Part shown: positions 36,520 through 47,610 of the stretch, piece by piece
How the letters are laid out: each line of letters opens with the position of its first letter
Numbering within the stretch: position 1 is the stretch's first letter
Assembly: GCF_030159795.1 (NCBI RefSeq)
Contig: NZ_BSND01000003.1
Span: 744,001-808,000, forward strand
Direction: 5' to 3'
DNA from: Methylophaga thalassica
Lineage (GTDB): Bacteria; Pseudomonadota; Gammaproteobacteria; Nitrosococcales; Methylophagaceae
DNA: 64,000 bases
The notes under the pieces: generated by a model
Told to the model about the DNA's origin: nothing
Seen by the model: only the letters and a program-made list of their open reading frames with translations
The model's database searches: none
Program-made: the position numbers and the translations under genes

Positions 36520-38483
36520 TAAGCCTTACCTTGCAGTTGCAACAAGATAGACTCATTTTCCAACGTGGATGTGTCTTGGGTGATTTCTTCACCTTTGGCA
36601 ATGGTTCTTAGTAAACGACGCATGATTTTACCGGAGCGAGTCTTAGGTAAATTATCTGAGTAACGGATATCATCAGGTTTAGCGATAGGTCCAATTTGTT
36701 CACCCACCCAGTTACGCAGTTCTTTCGTTAGCTCTTCATCTTCGCCGCCTTCAGGGCGATCGCCTTTTAGTACAACATAGGCAAATACTGCTTCACCTTT
36801 CACATCATGTGGCCGACCAACGACAGCGGCTTCTGCTACGAGTGGATGAGCCACCAAAGCGGACTCAATTTCCATGGTACCCAGTCGATGACCAGATACA
36901 TTCAACACGTCATCAATACGACCCATAATCCAGAAGAAGCCATTATCATCACGTCTGGCGCTATCACCGGCTAAATAATATTTACCGCCGAAATAAGGCC
37001 AGTAAGTGTCTTTATATCGTTGATCATCACCCCAGATAGTTTGAATCATCGAAGGCCAAGGCTTACGAATGACTAGATAACCACCTTGATTGGCTGTGGT
37101 AATTTCTTCGCCCTCATCATTGACGATAGCGGCATCAATCCCTGGAAGTGGACGAGTACAAGAGCCAGGTTTAGCATGAGTAACGCCTGGTACGGGGGCA
37201 ATCATATGAGCGCCCGTCTCAGTTTGCCACCAGGTATCAACAATTGGGCAACGTCCTTGACCAATGACATTGTGATACCACATCCAGGCTTCAGGATTAA
37301 TCGGCTCGCCGACGGTGCCTAATAGTCGTAACTTAGATAAGTCATAACTGTTTGGGATTTCATCTCCGACTTTCATTAATGCACGAATAGCCGTGGGAGC
37401 TGTATAGAAAATGGTGACGCCATGACGCTGACAGATATCCCAGAAACGGCCGGCATCAGGAACGGTTGGCACGCCTTCATAGATAACTTGTGTGGCACCT
37501 GTAGCAAGCGGGCCATAAGCCACATAAGTATGACCGGTAATCCAGCCGACATCAGCTGTACACCAGAAAACATCTGTTGCTTGAATATCAAAAACCCAAC
37601 GCATGGTGGTAATGGCATTTAACAGATAACCACCACAACTATGCTGGATGCCTTTAGGCTTGCCAGTAGAACCTGAAGTGTAAAGAAGGAATAGTGGGTC
37701 GGCTGCGTCCATCCATTCTGGTTCACATTCTTCAGGCTGATCTGCTGTAGCATCAGACCACCAGATGTCTCTTCCTGATTGCATAGGAACGTCATGTTTA
37801 GTTCTTTGATAAACAATGACTTTATCGACACTTGGGCAGCCAGCTTCTAAAGCTTGATCAGCGGTTTTTTTCAATTCAACTGTTTTACCGCCACGAAAGC
37901 CACCATCAGCTGTGATGAGGAGTTTAGCTTGTGTATCTTCAATACGGTCTTTTAACGATGATGCTGAGAATCCGCCGAATACGACCGAGTGAATAGCACC
38001 GATACGAGCACAGGCTTGCATAGCGATTACAGCTTCAGTAATCATGGGCATATAGATAACGACACGATCACCTTTACCAATATCTTGTGTTTTCAATGCA
38101 TTGGCAAAGATGCTGACACGACGGTGAAGTTCGCGATAGCTAATATGTTCTACATCGCCTTTTTCACCTTCAAAAATGACGGCTGTTTTATCCGCATTTT
38201 TTTCAAGTTGACGATCCAGACAGTTATAAGAGACGTTGAGCTTGCCATCCGGAAACCAGCGGTAATGCGGGGCATTAGTATCGTCTAGAGTTTGGGTGAA
38301 AGGCTGTTTCCAATCGATTTCCTGGCGCGCTATCTCAGCCCAAAATGCTTCGTGATCTTGTTCCGCTTTTTTGTATAACGCATCGAGTTGTTCAGAGAGT
38401 AATGATGCCGTTTTCAGAAAGGCTTCACTTGGTGGAAATTGACGGTCTTCATGTAAGGTTGATTCGATATTATCTTGAGCCAT
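36519..38483 (-). CDS. acs: Acetyl-CoA synthetase
   Basis: Activates acetate to acetyl-CoA via acetyl-AMP. The protein (654 residues from the chosen ATG) carries the adenylation motifs [28 protein letters not shown], and the C-terminal [17 protein letters not shown] and [15 protein letters not shown], whose Lys is the site of regulatory acetylation in Salmonella Acs. I start at 38483, which has an AAAGG ribosome-binding site 8 bases upstream; a GTG at 38492 would add three residues. Confidence 0.97.
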   Translation of the reverse strand: MAQDNIESTLHEDRQFPPSEAFLKTASLLSEQLDALYKKAEQDHEAFWAEIARQEIDWKQPFTQTLDDTNAPHYRWFPDGKLNVSYNCLDRQLEKNADKTAVIFEGEKGDVEHISYRELHRRVSIFANALKTQDIGKGDRVVIYMPMITEAVIAMQACARIGAIHSVVFGGFSASSLKDRIEDTQAKLLITADGGFRGGKTVELKKTADQALEAGCPSVDKVIVYQRTKHDVPMQSGRDIWWSDATADQPEECEPEWMDAADPLFLLYTSGSTGKPKGIQHSCGGYLLNAITTMRWVFDIQATDVFWCTADVGWITGHTYVAYGPLATGATQVIYEGVPTVPDAGRFWDICQRHGVTIFYTAPTAIRALMKVGDEIPNSYDLSKLRLLGTVGEPINPEAWMWYHNVIGQGRCPIVDTWWQTETGAHMIAPVPGVTHAKPGSCTRPLPGIDAAIVNDEGEEITTANQGGYLVIRKPWPSMIQTIWGDDQRYKDTYWPYFGGKYYLAGDSARRDDNGFFWIMGRIDDVLNVSGHRLGTMEIESALVAHPLVAEAAVVGRPHDVKGEAVFAYVVLKGDRPEGGEDEELTKELRNWVGEQIGPIAKPDDIRYSDNLPKTRSGKIMRRLLRTIAKGEEITQDTSTLENESILLQLQGKA

Positions 38484-38555
38484 ATGCGACACCTTTGTAA
38501 TTATTTTTTAGCTAAATTAACACAATACAGTGATTATGAATGTGTGTTAAGCAGA

Positions 38556-38596
38556 CATAAAAAACTCTCCCTCAATTTGTATTGAGGGAGAGTTTT
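38556..38596 (-). terminator. Terminator of the aldehyde dehydrogenase gene
   Basis: AAAACTCTCCCTCAAT and ATTGAGGGAGAGTTTT form a perfect 16-bp stem around TTGT (38561-38596), followed on the minus strand by TTTTAT. It lies 17 bp downstream of the dehydrogenase stop. Confidence 0.93.
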
Positions 38597-38612
38597 GGGA
38601 GTGAACAGGCTT

Positions 38613-40133
38613 CTAGAAGAAACCGAGTGGGCTAGTGCTATAGCTAACCAACAAGTTTTTAGTTTGTTGATAATGTTCCAGCACCATTTTGTGGGTTTCC
38701 CGGCCAACCCCCGATTTTTTGTAACCACCAAAAGCAGCATGAGCCGGATAGTGATGATAACAGTTGGTCCATACGCGACCGGCCTGAATGCCTCGACCCA
38801 TACGGTAAGCCAGATTCATGTCACGGGTCCAGACTCCGGCGCCAAGACCAAACTCGGTGTCATTGGCGATTTCCAGCGCTTCGGCTTCATCCTTGAAGGT
38901 AGTAACTGAAACGACGGGGCCAAAGATTTCTTCCTGGAAGATCCGCATCTTGTTGTGGCCCTTCATCAGGGTCGGTTGAATGTAGTAGCCGTTATCGAAC
39001 TCGGGTCCCAGTTGCTCAACCGCGCCACCCATCAGAATTTCCGCACCTTCCTGTTTGCCAATTTCGACATAACTCATGATTTTGTCGAATTGCATCTGGG
39101 AAGCCTGGGCGCCGACTTGAACGTCGGTATCAAGCGGGTTGCCACGTTTGATTTTCTGGGCTCGGTCAATGACGATCTTGATAAAGTCGTCATAGATGCT
39201 TTCCTGAATAATGGCACGTGATGGGCAGGTGCAGACTTCACCCTGGTTGAAGAAGGCCAGTACCATGCCTTCTGCACATTTATTAATGTAGTCTTCTTCC
39301 TGCTGCATGATGTCTTCGAAGAAGATATTCGGTGATTTACCACCCAGTTCGGTTGTGGAAGGAATGATATTTTCGGCAGCACGTTTCATGATGTGCGAAC
39401 CGACAGGGGTTGAACCGGTAAAGGCGATTTTGGCAATACGAGGACTGGAAGCCAGTGCCTCACCAGCCACGCGGCCCATACCATTGACGATGTTGAGTAC
39501 ACCTGGTGGGAGCAAGTCACCAATGACTTCCATCAGTTTCAGGATGGAAACAGGTGTGGATTCTGCCGGTTTCATGACCACGCAGTTACCAGCAGCAAGC
39601 GCTGGAGCCAGTTTCCATGCCGCCATCAGTAGCGGGAAGTTCCAGGGAATGATTTGGCCTACAACGCCCAAAGGTTCATGGAAGTGATAGGCGACGGTGT
39701 CTTCGTCGATTTCTCCCAGAGTACCTTCCTGTGCACGGATACAGCCAGCAAAATAACGGAAGTGGTCTGCAGCGAGTGGGATATCGGCATTTAATGTTTC
39801 ACGAACGGCTTTACCGTTATCCCAGGTTTCAGCCACGGCAAGCATTTCAAGATTTTCTTCAATGCGATCGGCAATTTTTAACAGAATATTAGAACGTTGT
39901 TGAACAGACGTTTTACCCCAAGCATCTTTCGCCGCATGGGCAGCATCTAATGCCAAGTCAATATCTTCTGCAGTTGATTCTGGAATTTCACAAATCACTT
40001 CACCTGTTACAGGCGTGGTATTCGTGAAATATTGACCTTTCACTGGCGCAACCCATTTGCCACCAATGAAGTTTTCATAACGCGATTCAAAACTGACGAC
40101 AGCGCCTTCAGTACCGGGTTTTGCATAGATCAT
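38613..40133 (-). CDS. Aldehyde dehydrogenase, ExaC/acetaldehyde type
   Basis: A 506-residue NAD(P)-dependent aldehyde dehydrogenase. The catalytic Cys is in [13 protein letters not shown] (about residue 302), the general base Glu in [12 protein letters not shown] (about 267), and the cofactor-binding region contains [21 protein letters not shown] and FTGSTPVG. The EVCTC arrangement and overall pattern fit the AldB/ExaC acetaldehyde dehydrogenases. Acetate formed could feed the acs product encoded just downstream. The divergent AraC regulator probably activates it through the CTTGACTGA repeats. The codon choice looks more biased and G/C-richer than its neighbours, consistent with high expression. 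Confidence 0.93.
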   Translation of the reverse strand: MIYAKPGTEGAVVSFESRYENFIGGKWVAPVKGQYFTNTTPVTGEVICEIPESTAEDIDLALDAAHAAKDAWGKTSVQQRSNILLKIADRIEENLEMLAVAETWDNGKAVRETLNADIPLAADHFRYFAGCIRAQEGTLGEIDEDTVAYHFHEPLGVVGQIIPWNFPLLMAAWKLAPALAAGNCVVMKPAESTPVSILKLMEVIGDLLPPGVLNIVNGMGRVAGEALASSPRIAKIAFTGSTPVGSHIMKRAAENIIPSTTELGGKSPNIFFEDIMQQEEDYINKCAEGMVLAFFNQGEVCTCPSRAIIQESIYDDFIKIVIDRAQKIKRGNPLDTDVQVGAQASQMQFDKIMSYVEIGKQEGAEILMGGAVEQLGPEFDNGYYIQPTLMKGHNKMRIFQEEIFGPVVSVTTFKDEAEALEIANDTEFGLGAGVWTRDMNLAYRMGRGIQAGRVWTNCYHHYPAHAAFGGYKKSGVGRETHKMVLEHYQQTKNLLVSYSTSPLGFF

Positions 40134-40172
40134 AGTCTTTCTCTCTTTGCTTATGGTTATAGTCTGAACATA

Positions 40173-40236
40173 AAGATACAGGATAATTCCATGACTGGCA
40201 AGTGTGCTTGACTGAAAATCTCAATCACTTGACTGA
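40173..40236 (-). promoter_or_regulatory. Promoter of the aldehyde dehydrogenase with tandem AraC-type operator repeats
   Basis: On the minus strand a -35 TTGCCA (40196-40201) and -10 TATCTT (40173-40178) are 17 bp apart. Upstream lie two identical 9-mers, plus-strand CTTGACTGA at 40207-40215 and 40228-40236, exactly 21 bp apart. The inner one is 5 bp from the -35, the layout expected for an AraC-family activator touching RNA polymerase. The divergent AraC gene is the obvious candidate. Confidence 0.65.
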
Positions 40237-40287
40237 GAGTCCAGAAGCATTCCAAAATTATTTTCTAATTTGGTATAAGATGTCTGA

Positions 40288-41208
40288 ATGAAAATTGAGA
40301 AACTCTCGCTGGTAAAACGGCGTGAAAAACGACAATTATTGACTGAAAATAAAGTTCAGTTTGCTGGCCCTGAGTCAGAGCTGAGCATTTACGATACCTA
40401 TCGTGCCGTAAGCCGAGTTGGGCTGGAAGCGCAGCAATTGCTCTACTGTGGCATGGTAAGTGGTCGAAAAGTCATGCATAGCCCGCATAAGAATGACGGT
40501 GAACTGTTTTTGCCGCATGAGTCTTATGTTGTTCCTCCAGGTGAAATTGTGGAAATTGATTTTCCGGATGCCAATGAAACCGATCCCACAACCTGTCTGA
40601 CCATAGAGATATCAAAAGACAGAATTGAAAAACTGTCAGAGCGTATGCGAGATCTCATTGTGCTTGATGCTCCTAATCACGAGTGGGAATATCAGCCCAA
40701 AATCATTCATAAACATCACACGGGTGATACTCAGCATTTGCTGGAAAAAATGGTGGCTTTGTACACTCGCAATGATCCAGATAAAGAGATTATGTTGGAT
40801 CTCAGTGTTACTGAGCTGGTGATTAGACTACTCAGGGAACAAGGGCGTGATGTCCTATTAAGTTATTGCCAGCAATCTCCCGATGCGACAGGTGTGACAG
40901 CAGCGATTCATTATTTGGAGCAGAATATTGCTCATCCTCTGGATGTGGATCAGTTATGTCGTAAGGCCTGTATGAGTCGGAGCCGACTGTATGTAGAGTT
41001 TAAAAAGCAATTGGGTTGTACGCCGGGTGAGTTTCAGCAGCAAATTCGTTTAAAAGCAGCAGCAGAAGCCATGCAGGCTGGTAAAAGTGTGACGGATGCT
41101 TGTTATAGTTTTGGTTTTAGTGATTTAAGTCACTTTAGTCGTCGCTTTACCGGTTTTTTTGGCTGTGCGCCAAGCGTTTATCGTCAGAAGTTCATCAATA
41201 AAAAGTAA
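40288..41208 (+). CDS. AraC family transcriptional regulator
   Basis: A 306-residue regulator with an N-terminal sensing domain and a C-terminal AraC double helix-turn-helix (about residues 205-302): HPLDVDQLCRKACMSRSRLY is the first and VTDACYSFGFSDLSHFSRRF the second HTH, followed by GCAPSVYRQK. The effector is unknown; an aldehyde or alcohol is likely from the divergent dehydrogenase gene. The N-terminal domain resembles the AraC-type regulators paired with ExaC/AldB dehydrogenases (inference). Confidence 0.88.
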   Translation: MKIEKLSLVKRREKRQLLTENKVQFAGPESELSIYDTYRAVSRVGLEAQQLLYCGMVSGRKVMHSPHKNDGELFLPHESYVVPPGEIVEIDFPDANETDPTTCLTIEISKDRIEKLSERMRDLIVLDAPNHEWEYQPKIIHKHHTGDTQHLLEKMVALYTRNDPDKEIMLDLSVTELVIRLLREQGRDVLLSYCQQSPDATGVTAAIHYLEQNIAHPLDVDQLCRKACMSRSRLYVEFKKQLGCTPGEFQQQIRLKAAAEAMQAGKSVTDACYSFGFSDLSHFSRRFTGFFGCAPSVYRQKFINKK

Positions 41209-41291
41209 AACGCCTATCTCAATTTATCATCGGCAAGTCATTATTCTGCTGTCATAATAGCTGTCTATCTTACTTTCAACCCGAGATTATT

Positions 41292-43040
41292 TTGCCTGCA
41301 ATAGCCTCTCTTTACAGACTATTATTCATATTTATACTGATATTTTTTAGTTCAGTATCGCTCTCTGATCCTATTAAATTAACTGTAAAAATCAACGGTG
41401 TAGATGAAGCTTTGAGTAAGACCTTACTCAACGGCCTCTCAATTGAAAAACAAAAAGACAGTGATCGTTTAAATCAACGTTATCTGGAAAAACTGCATAC
41501 CTCAGCAATTGAAGAGTTGCGCACAATGCTTACGGTATTTGGTTATTACCAGCCAGACATCAACGCTGAATTACATCATGACAAAGACAACTGGCAAGCC
41601 ATTTATACCATTGCTCTTGGTGAGCCAGTCAAGCTATCTCTGGTTGATCTATCTTTTATAGGAGAGGCTGCTGAGGATCCAGAATTTATAAAACTCAAAA
41701 AGTCGTTTGCCTTAGAGCCAGGCCAGCAGCTTAATCACCAAAAATACGAAGCTGCAAAAAAATCGATATTAACGCTGGGTATCAGTCGAGGTTATTTTGA
41801 TGGCAAATTGACACAATCAGAGGTTGAGGTCGATGTGCCAAAAAACATCGCCAACGTGTATCTTCATTATGATTCAGGTGTTCGATACCGCTTTGGTCAA
41901 ACATTGTTTCCAGACACGGTAGTTGGTGAGCCATTACTGGAGAAGTTAGTCCCATATACCGAAGGTGAACCCTATCTGAATACAAAAGCATTAACGCTAA
42001 GAAAGAATCTTAGTGACAGTGGTTATTTTGATTCTGTTTCAGTAAAAACCAATCGTGCTGAGCGTGATGATGGTTCAGTGCCTATGGATATCAGCCTGGA
42101 AGAAAAACCTCGACAACTTTATACCGCGGGGTTGGGATACGGTACTGACACTGGTGCAAGATTAAGTCTTGGCTGGGAAAACCGTTACGTGAACAAGCGA
42201 GGACACCGGCTCGAAGCGAATGCCCGATTATCACAAGTCACCAACACAGTCAGTGCTGATTATGTCATGCCTTTCTGGAGTGAAACCATTAATACGGTGG
42301 GTGTGAATACTGAATTTAAACAGCAAGATACAGATACTAGTGAAAGTGAATCCTTCGCTGTTGGTGGCTATTACAAACGTGATAGGTGGGGTTGGGACGA
42401 GACAGGCTCTCTCAAAGTATTACAGGAAAATTTTGATATTTCTGATGAGAGTGAATCGACACTACTACTTATTCCAGGCATGTCTTGGAGTAGAACCTGG
42501 GCTGACAATACTATCTACACAAAACACGGGGCTCGTTTATCTTTGAGTCTGTCTGGCGCATCAGAAGCCGTATTATCAGATATTACATTCGGTCAGATCG
42601 TCGTCAGAGGTAAGTTCATTCAGTCGTTTGGTGAGAATAGCCGTTTTATTACACGAGGATCGGTTGGTGCGACTCAGGTGAGCGACTTTGACAGGCTGCC
42701 GAGTTCGTTGCGCTTTTTTACTGGTGGCGATAACAGTATTCGCGGTTTTGACTACCAATCTCTTGGGCCTGAAAACTCTGATGGTGACGTTGTGGGGGGA
42801 CGCTATCTTGCGGTAGGTAGTGTGGAACTCGAACATATGTTTCTTAAAGACTGGGGCGGGGCTGTCTTTTCTGATTTTGGTAACGCTTTTAATAGTTTTA
42901 GTGATCCAATTGAATACAGCGTTGGTGTCGGTGTTCGCTGGCGTTCACCTGTCGGTTTAATTCGTGTTGATTTAGCAAAGGGACTCTCAGATAAGGATGA
43001 GCCCATTGCATTACACATCGTTATTGGCCCGGATTTATAA
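41292..43040 (+). CDS. tamA: Outer-membrane translocation/assembly module protein TamA
   Basis: TamA is an Omp85-family barrel that works with TamB in outer-membrane protein insertion and lipid transport. The 582-residue protein has a signal peptide (about 1-24), POTRA-type repeats (about 30-265), and a barrel with the conserved RFFTGGDNSIRGFDYQSLGP segment and the terminal strand VGLIRVDLAKGL. The frame begins with TTG at 41292; no in-frame ATG lies near the signal peptide, so a TTG (or upstream ATT) start is likely. It is 2 bp upstream of tamB. Confidence 0.9.
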   Translation: MPAIASLYRLLFIFILIFFSSVSLSDPIKLTVKINGVDEALSKTLLNGLSIEKQKDSDRLNQRYLEKLHTSAIEELRTMLTVFGYYQPDINAELHHDKDNWQAIYTIALGEPVKLSLVDLSFIGEAAEDPEFIKLKKSFALEPGQQLNHQKYEAAKKSILTLGISRGYFDGKLTQSEVEVDVPKNIANVYLHYDSGVRYRFGQTLFPDTVVGEPLLEKLVPYTEGEPYLNTKALTLRKNLSDSGYFDSVSVKTNRAERDDGSVPMDISLEEKPRQLYTAGLGYGTDTGARLSLGWENRYVNKRGHRLEANARLSQVTNTVSADYVMPFWSETINTVGVNTEFKQQDTDTSESESFAVGGYYKRDRWGWDETGSLKVLQENFDISDESESTLLLIPGMSWSRTWADNTIYTKHGARLSLSLSGASEAVLSDITFGQIVVRGKFIQSFGENSRFITRGSVGATQVSDFDRLPSSLRFFTGGDNSIRGFDYQSLGPENSDGDVVGGRYLAVGSVELEHMFLKDWGGAVFSDFGNAFNSFSDPIEYSVGVGVRWRSPVGLIRVDLAKGLSDKDEPIALHIVIGPDL

Positions 43041-43042
43041 AC

Positions 43043-46000
43043 ATGCGTAAGCCTATTCTTATTGGTGTTATTGTTATTTTTGTGGCCATTATTCTCAGTA
43101 TGGGGTGGCTTTTGACGACTCAGTCAGGTCTGAAAGCATCACTCAATATCGTTCAAACATTTGTGCCGGCGCTGAATGTAAAAGAAGCTAATGGCCAATT
43201 ATTCGGCAAGTTGTCTTTATCTGATGTTCGTTATCAACCAGAGCAGGGAACCGCCGTTCAGATTAAGAGTGTGGTATTGCAATGGCAGCCATCAGCTTTA
43301 TTAAAACGCCAGTTATTCATTCAACAAGTGGCTGTGGATGGTGTGATCTTGAGCACATCAGAACAAAGCCAGGAGACGGAACAGTCTAGTTCTGAGTTCA
43401 CACTGCCGGATATCCATTTACCTTTGAGCATTAAGCTGGAAACGCTTAGTGTTAAAAATGTCACTGTTGCTCAAACTGAAGCAAGCAATACGTTGTTGGA
43501 AGATGTCCAGCTTGAGCTTGAAACCATAGCAGATGATGTCATTATCAAAAAACTATACATCGAACGCGAAGATGGACAGCTAGAGTTGAAAGGGCGTATA
43601 GGCTTAACAGCAGAACATGCGGTCGATTTGGCGTATCAGGCACAAATCTCGGATGTCTTAGCTGAAACTGTCATCATCGATGGCAATATAAACGGCAATC
43701 AACAACAACTGGTACTCACTCAGCATGTTCAGCAGCCCGTTAAATCCGAGCAGAAACTGGTTGTTAATGACCTGACCTCTTCGTTGCACTGGATATTAAC
43801 AGTCTCTGCCGATGTAGTTGATGTCAGTCAACTTGTGCCTGAGCAGCCATTAGAACTAAACAAGGTCAAGCTTCATGCTAAAGGCACGCTGTCTAGCATG
43901 ACGAGCTCGCTGCAATTGACGGCGAAACAGCCGGAATTGCCAGCTATTGATCTAGCTATTCAAGCTAACACTGACGATATGGCTGACTGGGATATCGAGC
44001 TTACAGCGAGCCCTGATAACGAAAAAATCATTACCGTCGCAGGCAAGGTCAATACTAATACACCTGATATAGCCTTTGATCTTAAGGCGGTATGGCAACA
44101 ACTTCAGTGGCCATTACAAGGCGACGATGTGTTGATAAAAAGTGAGCAAGGCGAAGTCATGCTAACCGGTTCATTAAAGCATTACGAAGCTACGCTGGAT
44201 ACGGTAACAAGTTACCAGAATGAGCCCGTGGCGATCACGGCAAAGCTGGAAGGCAATGATTCATCGCTTGAAATCGAACAACTCGAGATGCAAGGTCTGG
44301 GGGGAAATATCGATACGGCAGGTCATATTGACTGGTCATCAACCCCAATCACTTATGATCTTGAGGCCCATTGGCGTGATATCACCATACCTGACTCGCT
44401 TAGTGAATTAGCTATTGATATAAGGGAAGGTCGATTAAGTTTAGCAGGCAATACCAGCAGCATGACATTACGCTCAGAAACTGATTTATCGGTAAATGAG
44501 GTCGCCATGAAGGTAAAAGCCTCAGGTGATGGACAAACCGATATAGGGTTTGAGCAAAGTCAATTATATGTTGAGTTGGGGCAGGGTAAAGTTGAATATC
44601 AAGGCCGGTTAGCCTGGGTGGGTGAATCCTTAGTGAATGGTGAGCTGACATTAACACAGCTCAACCCTGGGATTATTGTGCCAGAATGGCCAGGTAACTT
44701 ATCCGGTCAGGTACCGTTAAAAGTCAGCCAGAAAAATAAGCAACTAGCCGTCGAATTAGAGTCGCTGAGATTATCAGGCACACTGAGACAGAAACCGCTG
44801 GCGATTGAAGCCAAACTACGCACCCAAGCTGAAGATGTCTGGATTGATACCCTCAAAGCAAACTCAGGTGATTCACAGATGAGTTTAAATGGACAGCTTC
44901 AAAATGACATCCTGGATATTGACTGGACATTAAGCTCACCTGACCTACAAGATCTGTATCCTGGCTTGCAAGGACAACTGAGCGGTGAAGGCGAGTTAAC
45001 AGGTAGTGTCGAACAACCACGTATTTTGGCGGAGATTAATGGCCAAGCCCTTGCCTTTGAAACAACAAAAGTAGAGACACTCTCAGGCAATATTGATGTC
45101 AGTCTGCAAACTAATGCCAATATCAATAGCCACATTCTTGTTACTGGACTGATGCTATCCGATCAACTCATTAACCGTCTTGAGCTTGCTGTGCAAGGAA
45201 AACAACAGTCTCACCAAATACAGCTTAATGTTGACTCAAACATGATCAATCTCGATTTAGCAGCAGACGGACAGCTGAACAAGGAAATATGGACAGGACA
45301 GTTCAGTCAATTCAGTTTTGGTAATGAACAGGCGGGTGTTTGGCAACTGAGAGAAAAAGGTGAGCTTCAACTCAGTGCGCAACAGCAAGATATTCCCCGT
45401 CACTGCTGGCAGTCTGAAAAAGGAAATCTCTGTTTGGCTGCAATACATTCTCAAGAACAGTGGCAAGTATCAGGCGAGTTTGCGGATTTACCTTTGACTT
45501 TGTTTGAGCCACTAGCCGTGGAACTTGAGCAGCTGCAAGGACAGTTAAAAGGCCGCTTTAACCTGGCAGCAGATAAGCACAATAATATGACGGGGGCAGG
45601 CAAAATTTCTCTAGAAAATGGTTCTGTTCAGCTTAATCAGTCAGACCTTCAACAAAAGCAAGCCGTTACGCTGAAAAATACCTTTATTGAGTATCAGTTA
45701 GATGAGACTCAGACCACAGCACAGCTGCACATTGAACCTCAAATAGAGGGTGTATCAGCCATCAATGCAGACATAGCAACAGCCAGTGCAGAGGCTTTAA
45801 TGGCCGACCCAAACCAGGCAGCACTAAAAGGTAAGATCACTACCCATATCGCGGATATGTCAGCATTACAATTTTCACATCCGGCCATTGAAGGCTTGCA
45901 AGGCGAGCTGGATGTCAATATCGGTATTAGCGGAACCATAGAGCAACCAGAGATTGATGGTAAAGCGAAGTTGGCTAATGGACAGGTAAGCGTGGTGGAT

Positions 46001-47077
46001 GCCGGAATTATTGTGAAAAATATCCAAGCGGATATAAACGGTAACCTTGACAAGGTTCAGATGACCTTAACGGCTGAATCCGGTGAAGGGCAGCTCAATG
46101 TCACAGGTGAATATGTGCTACAGAACTCAGGCTGGGCGCTGACTGCAAATGTATCAGGGTCACAGCTTGAAGTGATGAACACACCTGAAGCACTGGTTAT
46201 TGCTGAGCCCGATATGACGATTACAGTGACTCCGGAAGCCACCAAAGTCACAGGGAAAGTATCGATTCCACGCGCCCAGATTGAACCGACTCGGTTTAAC
46301 TCATCAGTGAGCCCCAGTACTGATGTGAAGGTCATTTCAGATACCCAAACGGAACAGGCGAGTTCCTCACAAACTCAGTTGGATATCACGGTCAGTCTTG
46401 GTGACAAAGTTCAGATCAAAGCTATGGGATTTCAGGGACGCTTGACTGGTAATTTGCAGGTGTCAGGTAACCCAAATGATGTCATGCTAGGTAATGGCCA
46501 GATAACGATTAAAGACGGAAGCTATATTGCCTATGGACAGTTGTTGAAAGTCGACAATGGCAAAATTCGTTTTTCTGGTCCTATTGATAATCCTGAGCTG
46601 GATATTAAAGCAGTACGAGAAACAAAAGAGGTGACTGCAGGCCTGTATATTGAAGGTAATGTGAGTGCACCTCAGGCAACGTTATTTTCTGATCCTGATA
46701 TGAGTCAGGATGATATTTTATCTTATTTGATTTTAGGCAAACCGATTGAGCAAGCCAGCGCCACCGATGCGGCGCTATTGGCCTCAGCGGCGACAGGTAT
46801 TGGCCTACAAAATGGGGCGATGATTGGTGACGATATTGCTAACACGTTTGGTCTGGATGAGTTTGCTATTACCGGTGATAGTAAAGAAAATGCAGCGCTG
46901 ACGATTGGTAAATATTTATCACCAAAACTCTATCTAAGCTACGGGATTGGCGTGTTTGATTCAGTCAGTAGTGTGGAGCTTCGATATCAGCTAAGTAAAA
47001 TCTGGGCGTTAAAAGCAGAATCGGGCACTGAAAGTGGTGTAGATTTACTTTATACCTATGAGCCATCTAATGATTAG
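43043..47077 (+). CDS. tamB: Translocation/assembly module protein TamB
   Basis: A 1344-residue AsmA-like protein anchored in the inner membrane by one N-terminal helix (about residues 5-27) and spanning the periplasm with long beta-strand repeats. Its C-terminal DUF490 domain has the recognisable GRLTGNLQVSGNPNDVMLGN, DNGKIRFSGPIDNPELDIKA and SYLILGKPI. It partners TamA and is implicated in phospholipid transport to the outer membrane. The length is typical for the family. It ends 19 bp before a strong terminator. Confidence 0.94.
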   Translation: MRKPILIGVIVIFVAIILSMGWLLTTQSGLKASLNIVQTFVPALNVKEANGQLFGKLSLSDVRYQPEQGTAVQIKSVVLQWQPSALLKRQLFIQQVAVDGVILSTSEQSQETEQSSSEFTLPDIHLPLSIKLETLSVKNVTVAQTEASNTLLEDVQLELETIADDVIIKKLYIEREDGQLELKGRIGLTAEHAVDLAYQAQISDVLAETVIIDGNINGNQQQLVLTQHVQQPVKSEQKLVVNDLTSSLHWILTVSADVVDVSQLVPEQPLELNKVKLHAKGTLSSMTSSLQLTAKQPELPAIDLAIQANTDDMADWDIELTASPDNEKIITVAGKVNTNTPDIAFDLKAVWQQLQWPLQGDDVLIKSEQGEVMLTGSLKHYEATLDTVTSYQNEPVAITAKLEGNDSSLEIEQLEMQGLGGNIDTAGHIDWSSTPITYDLEAHWRDITIPDSLSELAIDIREGRLSLAGNTSSMTLRSETDLSVNEVAMKVKASGDGQTDIGFEQSQLYVELGQGKVEYQGRLAWVGESLVNGELTLTQLNPGIIVPEWPGNLSGQVPLKVSQKNKQLAVELESLRLSGTLRQKPLAIEAKLRTQAEDVWIDTLKANSGDSQMSLNGQLQNDILDIDWTLSSPDLQDLYPGLQGQLSGEGELTGSVEQPRILAEINGQALAFETTKVETLSGNIDVSLQTNANINSHILVTGLMLSDQLINRLELAVQGKQQSHQIQLNVDSNMINLDLAADGQLNKEIWTGQFSQFSFGNEQAGVWQLREKGELQLSAQQQDIPRHCWQSEKGNLCLAAIHSQEQWQVSGEFADLPLTLFEPLAVELEQLQGQLKGRFNLAADKHNNMTGAGKISLENGSVQLNQSDLQQKQAVTLKNTFIEYQLDETQTTAQLHIEPQIEGVSAINADIATASAEALMADPNQAALKGKITTHIADMSALQFSHPAIEGLQGELDVNIGISGTIEQPEIDGKAKLANGQVSVVDAGIIVKNIQADINGNLDKVQMTLTAESGEGQLNVTGEYVLQNSGWALTANVSGSQLEVMNTPEALVIAEPDMTITVTPEATKVTGKVSIPRAQIEPTRFNSSVSPSTDVKVISDTQTEQASSSQTQLDITVSLGDKVQIKAMGFQGRLTGNLQVSGNPNDVMLGNGQITIKDGSYIAYGQLLKVDNGKIRFSGPIDNPELDIKAVRETKEVTAGLYIEGNVSAPQATLFSDPDMSQDDILSYLILGKPIEQASATDAALLASAATGIGLQNGAMIGDDIANTFGLDEFAITGDSKENAALTIGKYLSPKLYLSYGIGVFDSVSSVELRYQLSKIWALKAESGTESGVDLLYTYEPSND

Positions 47078-47096
47078 AGGTTGAAACAGACGATAC

Positions 47097-47124
47097 AAAA
47101 AAGCCCCGATATCGGGGCTTTTTT
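47097..47124. terminator. Bidirectional terminator between tamB and dksA
   Basis: AAAAAAGCCCCGAT and its exact reverse complement ATCGGGGCTTTTTT form a 28-bp perfect palindrome with A and T runs at both ends. It serves the rightward tamB and the leftward dksA. Confidence 0.92.
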
Positions 47125-47187
47125 ATGCGTATGAGGTCTTAAAGCATCAATCCTGATGCTTTGAAACAACGCCTTATAACAGACGAA

Positions 47188-47610
47188 TCAGATGCGGTTC
47201 TTTTCTCTGATTTCGTCCAGAGTTTTACAATCGATGCATAGCGTTGCTGTTGGTCGAGCTTCTAAACGACGAATACCGATTTCAGTACCACATGACTCAC
47301 AGAAACCGTAGTCACCTTTTTCTAAGTCCACCAGTGACTCATCAATCTTCTTGATTAATTTACGTTCACGGTCACGTGTGCGTAACTCAAGTGTGAATTC
47401 TTCTTCCTGTGTGGCGCGATCATTTGGATCGGGGAAGTTGGCCGCTTCATCTTGCATGTGATGAACGGTGCGGTCGACCTCAGCACGAAGCTGTGCTCTC
47501 CAGTTTTCTAAAATCTGACGAAAGTGCTCAACTTGAGCATCGTTCATATACTCTTCGCCTGCTTCCTCCTGGTAAGGAGTAATCTTAGTGTCGACTTGAG
47601 TGTTTTCCAT
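47188..47610 (-). CDS. dksA: RNA polymerase-binding transcription factor DksA
   Basis: DksA binds the secondary channel of RNA polymerase and, with ppGpp, mediates the stringent response. The 140-residue protein has the coiled-coil tip motif [12 protein letters not shown] with the two functional Asp residues and the Ala, and a zinc finger CESC-17 residues-CIDC (about residues 107-131). These are all the elements of the classic four-Cys DksA. Its promoter is visible upstream at 47646-47674. Confidence 0.97.
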   Translation of the reverse strand: MENTQVDTKITPYQEEAGEEYMNDAQVEHFRQILENWRAQLRAEVDRTVHHMQDEAANFPDPNDRATQEEEFTLELRTRDRERKLIKKIDESLVDLEKGDYGFCESCGTEIGIRRLEARPTATLCIDCKTLDEIREKNRI

